Origin: Liolophura sinensis
Taxonomy: Eukaryota; Mollusca; Polyplacophora; Chitonida; Chitonidae
Direction: 5' to 3'
Assembly (NCBI RefSeq): GCF_032854445.1
Contig: NW_027018278.1
Span: 1 to 47,621, forward strand
Length of the DNA stretch: 47,621 nt
Shown: piece after piece, positions 47,215 to 47,621 of the stretch
Layout of the letters: each line of letters opens with the position of its first letter
How positions within the stretch are numbered: position 1 is the first letter of the stretch
Position numbers and translations under genes: made by a program
The notes under the pieces: model-generated
Told to the model about the DNA's origin: nothing
The model's database searches: none
Seen by the model: only the letters and a program-made list of their open reading frames with translations

Positions 47215-47621
47215 TTGTACTTTTTACAGCAGACTGTATCAAGTACCTTGTGGTTTTCACGTACAAATGGTGTGGTTTTTCTACACGTAGATAAAGACAT
47301 TGAGATTGTCCTTGCACTTAGAAGTAAGGCAATTGCTCTGTGAGTTAAATGGGCTTGGCCCAAAGATTTGACGTCTTCTGAGCTACCGAAGGGCACATAA
47401 CTTATAGTCAAAAAGTTGAATATAGTAATGACCAGTCGCGATTGTACAGAGTACAGTGTAGCCGATTTCAATTAACAAAAAGACCAGGCAAAAATGCAAA
47501 AGTGGAAAAACTGTTCCAGTGCTGTTGGTAAGAGGCTAATCCGACGTATTTTGTGACGAGAAATCGAATGGTGCAAACCGCGTTGCTCTCCGACCAATAC
47601 TTTTGGCTGTAGCGACAATTG
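47215..47621 (+). repeat. Partial terminal monomer (M87, 407 bp)
   Basis: The last copy stops after 407 bp, in the CAATTG of the palindrome zone. It carries an extra C near 47310 (GTCCTTGC), GCTCTGTGAG near 47335 and an extra A near 47411 (CAAAAAGTTG). Such indels near the end fit low read support at a contig end. Confidence 0.9.

Larger units (their letters stand above)
1..47621 (+). repeat. Tandem satellite array, 549-bp unit, ~86.7 copies
   Basis: The whole window is a head-to-tail array of one unit. Copy starts, read from the TTGTACT/TTCTACT anchor, are 548-550 bp apart throughout, and 47,214 bp hold exactly 86 complete copies (mean 549.0). Every copy carries the same ordered landmarks: CAGCAGACTGTATCA, CTACACGTAGATAAAGACAT, GGGCTTAGCCC or GGGCTTGGCCC, CAGTCGCGATTG, CAATTAACAAAAAGACC, CGACGTATTTTGTGACGA, a TGATCA zone, CACGTG, CCATGG and CAGCTG. 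No copy is inverted, no unrelated insertion is present and no unique DNA interrupts the array. Copies differ by scattered substitutions and occasional one-base indels. Family knowledge: arrays of this kind are typical of eukaryotic heterochromatin. I do not recognise the family, so host and chromosomal position are unknown. The phase of the unit is arbitrary. Confidence 0.99.

Noticed and set aside
1-47621. CRISPR array
   Set aside because: The repeat unit is 549 bp with no short direct repeats separated by unique spacers.
1-47621. Transposon or retroelement origin of the unit
   Set aside because: I found no terminal inverted repeats at unit ends, no LTR pair, no poly-A tail at a fixed end, no target-site duplications and no transposase or reverse-transcriptase motifs. 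A database search could still reveal one.
1-47621. tRNA, rRNA, snRNA or telomeric repeats
   Set aside because: I saw no cloverleaf with A and B boxes, no conserved rRNA segments and no TTAGG- or TTAGGG-type runs.
47616-47621. Window ending exactly in CAATTG as a possible restriction-fragment end
   Set aside because: CAATTG occurs in many monomers and the window start is not such a site, so the coincidence carries little weight.

Overview
This window is one uninterrupted tandem array of satellite DNA. A unit of almost exactly 549 bp is repeated head to tail, always in the same orientation: 86 complete copies (starts at 1, 550, 1099 ... 46666) and a final partial copy (47215-47621). I see no protein gene, RNA gene, transposon, CRISPR array or unique sequence. 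Both ends of the window lie inside the repeat, so neither array edge is present. A non-coding satellite this long and regular points to a eukaryote, in centromeric, pericentromeric, subtelomeric or sex-chromosome heterochromatin. I do not recognise the repeat family and cannot name the host; no flanking gene helps.

Numbering here starts the unit at the TTGTACT/TTCTACT motif, so copy 1 (M1) begins at base 1. The last ~110 bp of each copy falls into five linked-variant classes. A (19 copies) has TTTTTTAAC, GGCCCAATTCCAC and TTATAAATG. A* (8) is like A but has ATTCTGC and TTAAAAATG. B (48) has TTTTTCAAC, GGCTCAATTCCGC and TTACTGAAG. C (8) is like B but has TTATTCATG and GGGTCTGTGG, with minor variants. 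C* (3) is like C but has GGGCTGTGG. The rest of the unit varies partly independently of these classes.

Layout: 1-12.5 kb holds only A and B copies. From ~12.5 kb new variants appear (GCGTAGCAACGG, TTTCAGGTC, class C, then A*). 13.1-21.9 kb is a tandem duplication of an eight-copy block (4,392 bp), itself containing an older five-copy periodicity. 21.9-24.0 kb is an island resembling the left domain. 24.0-30.2 kb mixes A, A*, B and C, and its right part is rich in one-base indels. 30.2-37.7 kb contains a seven-copy (3,841-3,844 bp) repeat. 37.9-46.1 kb contains a five-copy (2,745 bp) displacement followed by a four-copy (2,197 bp) tandem duplication whose halves look identical. The array is therefore a patchwork of overlapping local multi-monomer amplifications, not one uniform higher-order repeat.

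Inside the unit the main structures are an imperfect 11-bp hairpin, a 14-bp perfect palindrome inside a wider inverted-repeat zone, a run of spaced A-tracts, and a TATAAAT motif confined to class A. The open reading frames (up to 112 codons forward, 164 reverse) recur because the unit is a multiple of three; I do not regard them as genes. I found no convincing new multi-gene system. What deserves a second look is the array's recombination history, some of it mappable to 30-80 bp.
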